Origin: Diplonema japonicum
Taxonomy: Eukaryota; Euglenozoa; Diplonemea; Diplonemida; Diplonemidae
NCBI GenBank assembly: GCA_964019335.1
Contig: OZ025759.1
Location: 124,001 to 188,000, forward strand
Direction of reading: 5' to 3'
DNA: 64,000 nucleotides
Shown here in pieces: positions 62,701 to 64,000 of this stretch. The notes below the pieces were generated by a model. It worked only from the letters and a program-made list of their open reading frames with translations. It ran no database searches and was not told the DNA's origin. Numbering within the stretch: the first letter of the stretch is position 1; each line of letters opens with the position of its first letter. The translations under genes and the position numbers were made by a program.

Positions 62701-63962
62701 TCGTTCCGTTGGCGTGTGACATAGGCCTCATTGGGTGGGTGGATGACGCTGAAGACATCGAGAGGGTCATCAACCACGCTAGGCAAGAAAAGCAGAAAGA
62801 TGCCGAGATGCAAGTGGTGGCGGAGCATTTCGGTGTGAACAAGGTGGATTGGGACGCCCTTACCCACGAGAAGTCAGTGGAAGCACTTCAGGTCATCGAA
62901 GGAAAGTGTCCAGGTGACACCTTGCAGCTCGCGTTGTGGTTGCGCGCGGCGACCTCCGAAGTGTGGTTCGAAAGGCGCACAGCTTTCACACAATCGCTGG
63001 CTGTGATGTCAATGATCGGGTTCCTGATAGGGTTGGGCGACAGACATCTCGGGAACATCCTTCTGCACGGGCCCACAGGGCGTGTCGTGCACATCGATTT
63101 CGGAGAGTGCTTCGAAGCTGCTATGGAAAGAAAAGCGTTCCCCGAGTGCGTGCCATTCAGGCTGACGAGACAACTGCGCAATGCCATGGGCGTGGGCGGT
63201 GCTGAGGGCGTCTTCCGCCGTACGGCTATTGGAACCATGAGCACACTGCGGAACTCCAAGCAGTCCATTCTGGTCACACTGGAGTCCTTTGTCTATGACC
63301 CACTTATACAACAGGGCAAGCTGAAGCCGGATGAAGCAAAGCCGAAGAGAACTAGCAACAAGGCAGCACGTATCCTAAGGAGGGTGCAACACAAACTGGA
63401 AGGCACTGATGGGTGTTGCGACGAAGATGTGCCAATCAAGTATCTCACACCCCCGAAGCAGTACCCCGACAGCATCTACAGCCAAAGGGACGGCTACAAG
63501 ACGTACATTCAGGGTTTAGGAATTGCGTCCCTCGAGACGAACAGCATGATGAGCTGCTGCGAATGTGAGTATGACTTGATGTTCCCAGCCTGTGTCTACA
63601 CCCAGAGGGACAATGGTGTCTTCAAGAACATCTACGAGAGGTCACCTGTTGTTGAGTGCAAGGTCATGTGCCCGCAGGAACACTACATGATAGGAGTGCA
63701 CCAGATGAAGGCTTTGCAGACCTGTTACCAGTGCAAAAAGACAGCAACGACGAAGACGCAGTGCCAGTACCTATGTTGCCCTACGTGCGCTATTGACGTG
63801 TGCCCAGACTGCGTTGATGCCACGCCTACCGACCACCTTCTAAGCACTGACCTCCCTGGCACACGCGATGATGTCGTTGCACAAGTTGACAGGCTCATCC
63901 ACGAGGCCACATCACCCCACAAACTAGCGAAGCTTTATAAAGGCTGGAAGCCGTGGGTGTGA
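56790..63962 (+). CDS. TOR: TOR kinase (PIKK family) with cysteine-rich insertion before FATC
   Basis: Two exons, 56790-61919 and 61971-63962, joined over a 51-nt GTATC...CACAG intron (2373 residues, near the 2400-2550 of other TORs). HEAT repeats fill about 1-1100, FAT about 1150-1650, FRB 1745-1850 (KELIRVTVSWEEKWIGALAK), kinase about 1895-2150 with RPRKLSIIGTDG, LLKGNEDLRLDERIMQL, the catalytic GLGDRHLGNIL and HIDFGECFEAAM, and PFRLTRQL typical of TOR. The C-terminus QVDRLIHEATSPHKLAKLYK...KPWV is FATC. Between kinase and FATC (2237-2323) lies a Cys/His-rich module. TOR controls growth according to nutrients. The ATG at 56790 is the first in frame after an AG; 56826 is an alternative. Confidence 0.93.
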
Positions 63963-64000
63963 TTGGGCAGCGTTTCAATTTAGTGTTGTGATTGCCTCAA

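Overview
This is nuclear DNA from a flagellated, mitochondriate, free-living or symbiotic protist with a compact gene order. Every recognisable protein gene lies on the + strand, head to tail. Across 14.2-25.7 kb the gap between one stop codon and the next ATG is often only 43-150 bases, and it usually holds a pyrimidine tract, an AG and then the ATG within a few bases (for example stop at 22798, ATG at 22842 directly after TTCAG). That layout is what polycistronic transcription with spliced-leader trans-splicing produces. Euglenozoa, perhaps a diplonemid-like lineage, is my best guess; dinoflagellate/perkinsid relatives also trans-splice, so this is inference and not a proven placement. I reconstructed 18 conventional introns in nine genes. 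Seventeen start GTAT, most are 31-56 nt, and removing them restores one frame in every case.

Layout. 1-3.5 kb: long pyrimidine/purine tracts, then a 5'-truncated LINE with an intact reverse transcriptase ORF. 3.8-7.1 kb: a six-exon RNase II/DIS3-like gene with a doublecortin-like N-terminus. 7.6-11.4 kb: three lineage-specific proteins separated by low-complexity DNA. 11.8-25.7 kb: a dense run of EFHC-like (DM10/EF-hand) axonemal protein, CAF1/PARN-like deadenylase, Myb-like protein, LYR-motif protein, class IV aminotransferase, LRRC57-like protein, an unknown, EMC6, a PPR protein, a mitochondrial membrane protein, an unknown and a long coiled-coil protein. 25.7-30 kb: a retroelement island with two adjacent RNase H-bearing LINE fragments, followed by tRNA-Thr(AGT). 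30.3-41.2 kb: GNAT acetyltransferase, a RAD5-like SNF2/RING helicase with extra ubiquitin-related domains, and a soluble adenylyl cyclase. 42-49 kb: HAD phosphatase, a dead 3' fragment of the first LINE, a polycystin-2/TRPP channel and a PH-like/SAM protein. 49-56.5 kb: LRR protein, a Gly/Phe-rich conserved protein, a mitochondrial carrier-like protein and a MORN protein. 56.8-64 kb: TOR kinase.

Functional themes. EFHC, polycystin, soluble adenylyl cyclase and MORN proteins point to a motile flagellum with calcium/cAMP signalling. LYR, PPR and carrier proteins point to an aerobic mitochondrion with organellar RNA processing. Unusual domain architectures are the strongest leads: TOR with a cysteine-rich module between kinase and FATC, an RNase II-like protein with a doublecortin-like domain and no visible catalytic aspartates, and a RAD5-like helicase with a ubiquitin-like domain inside its ATPase.
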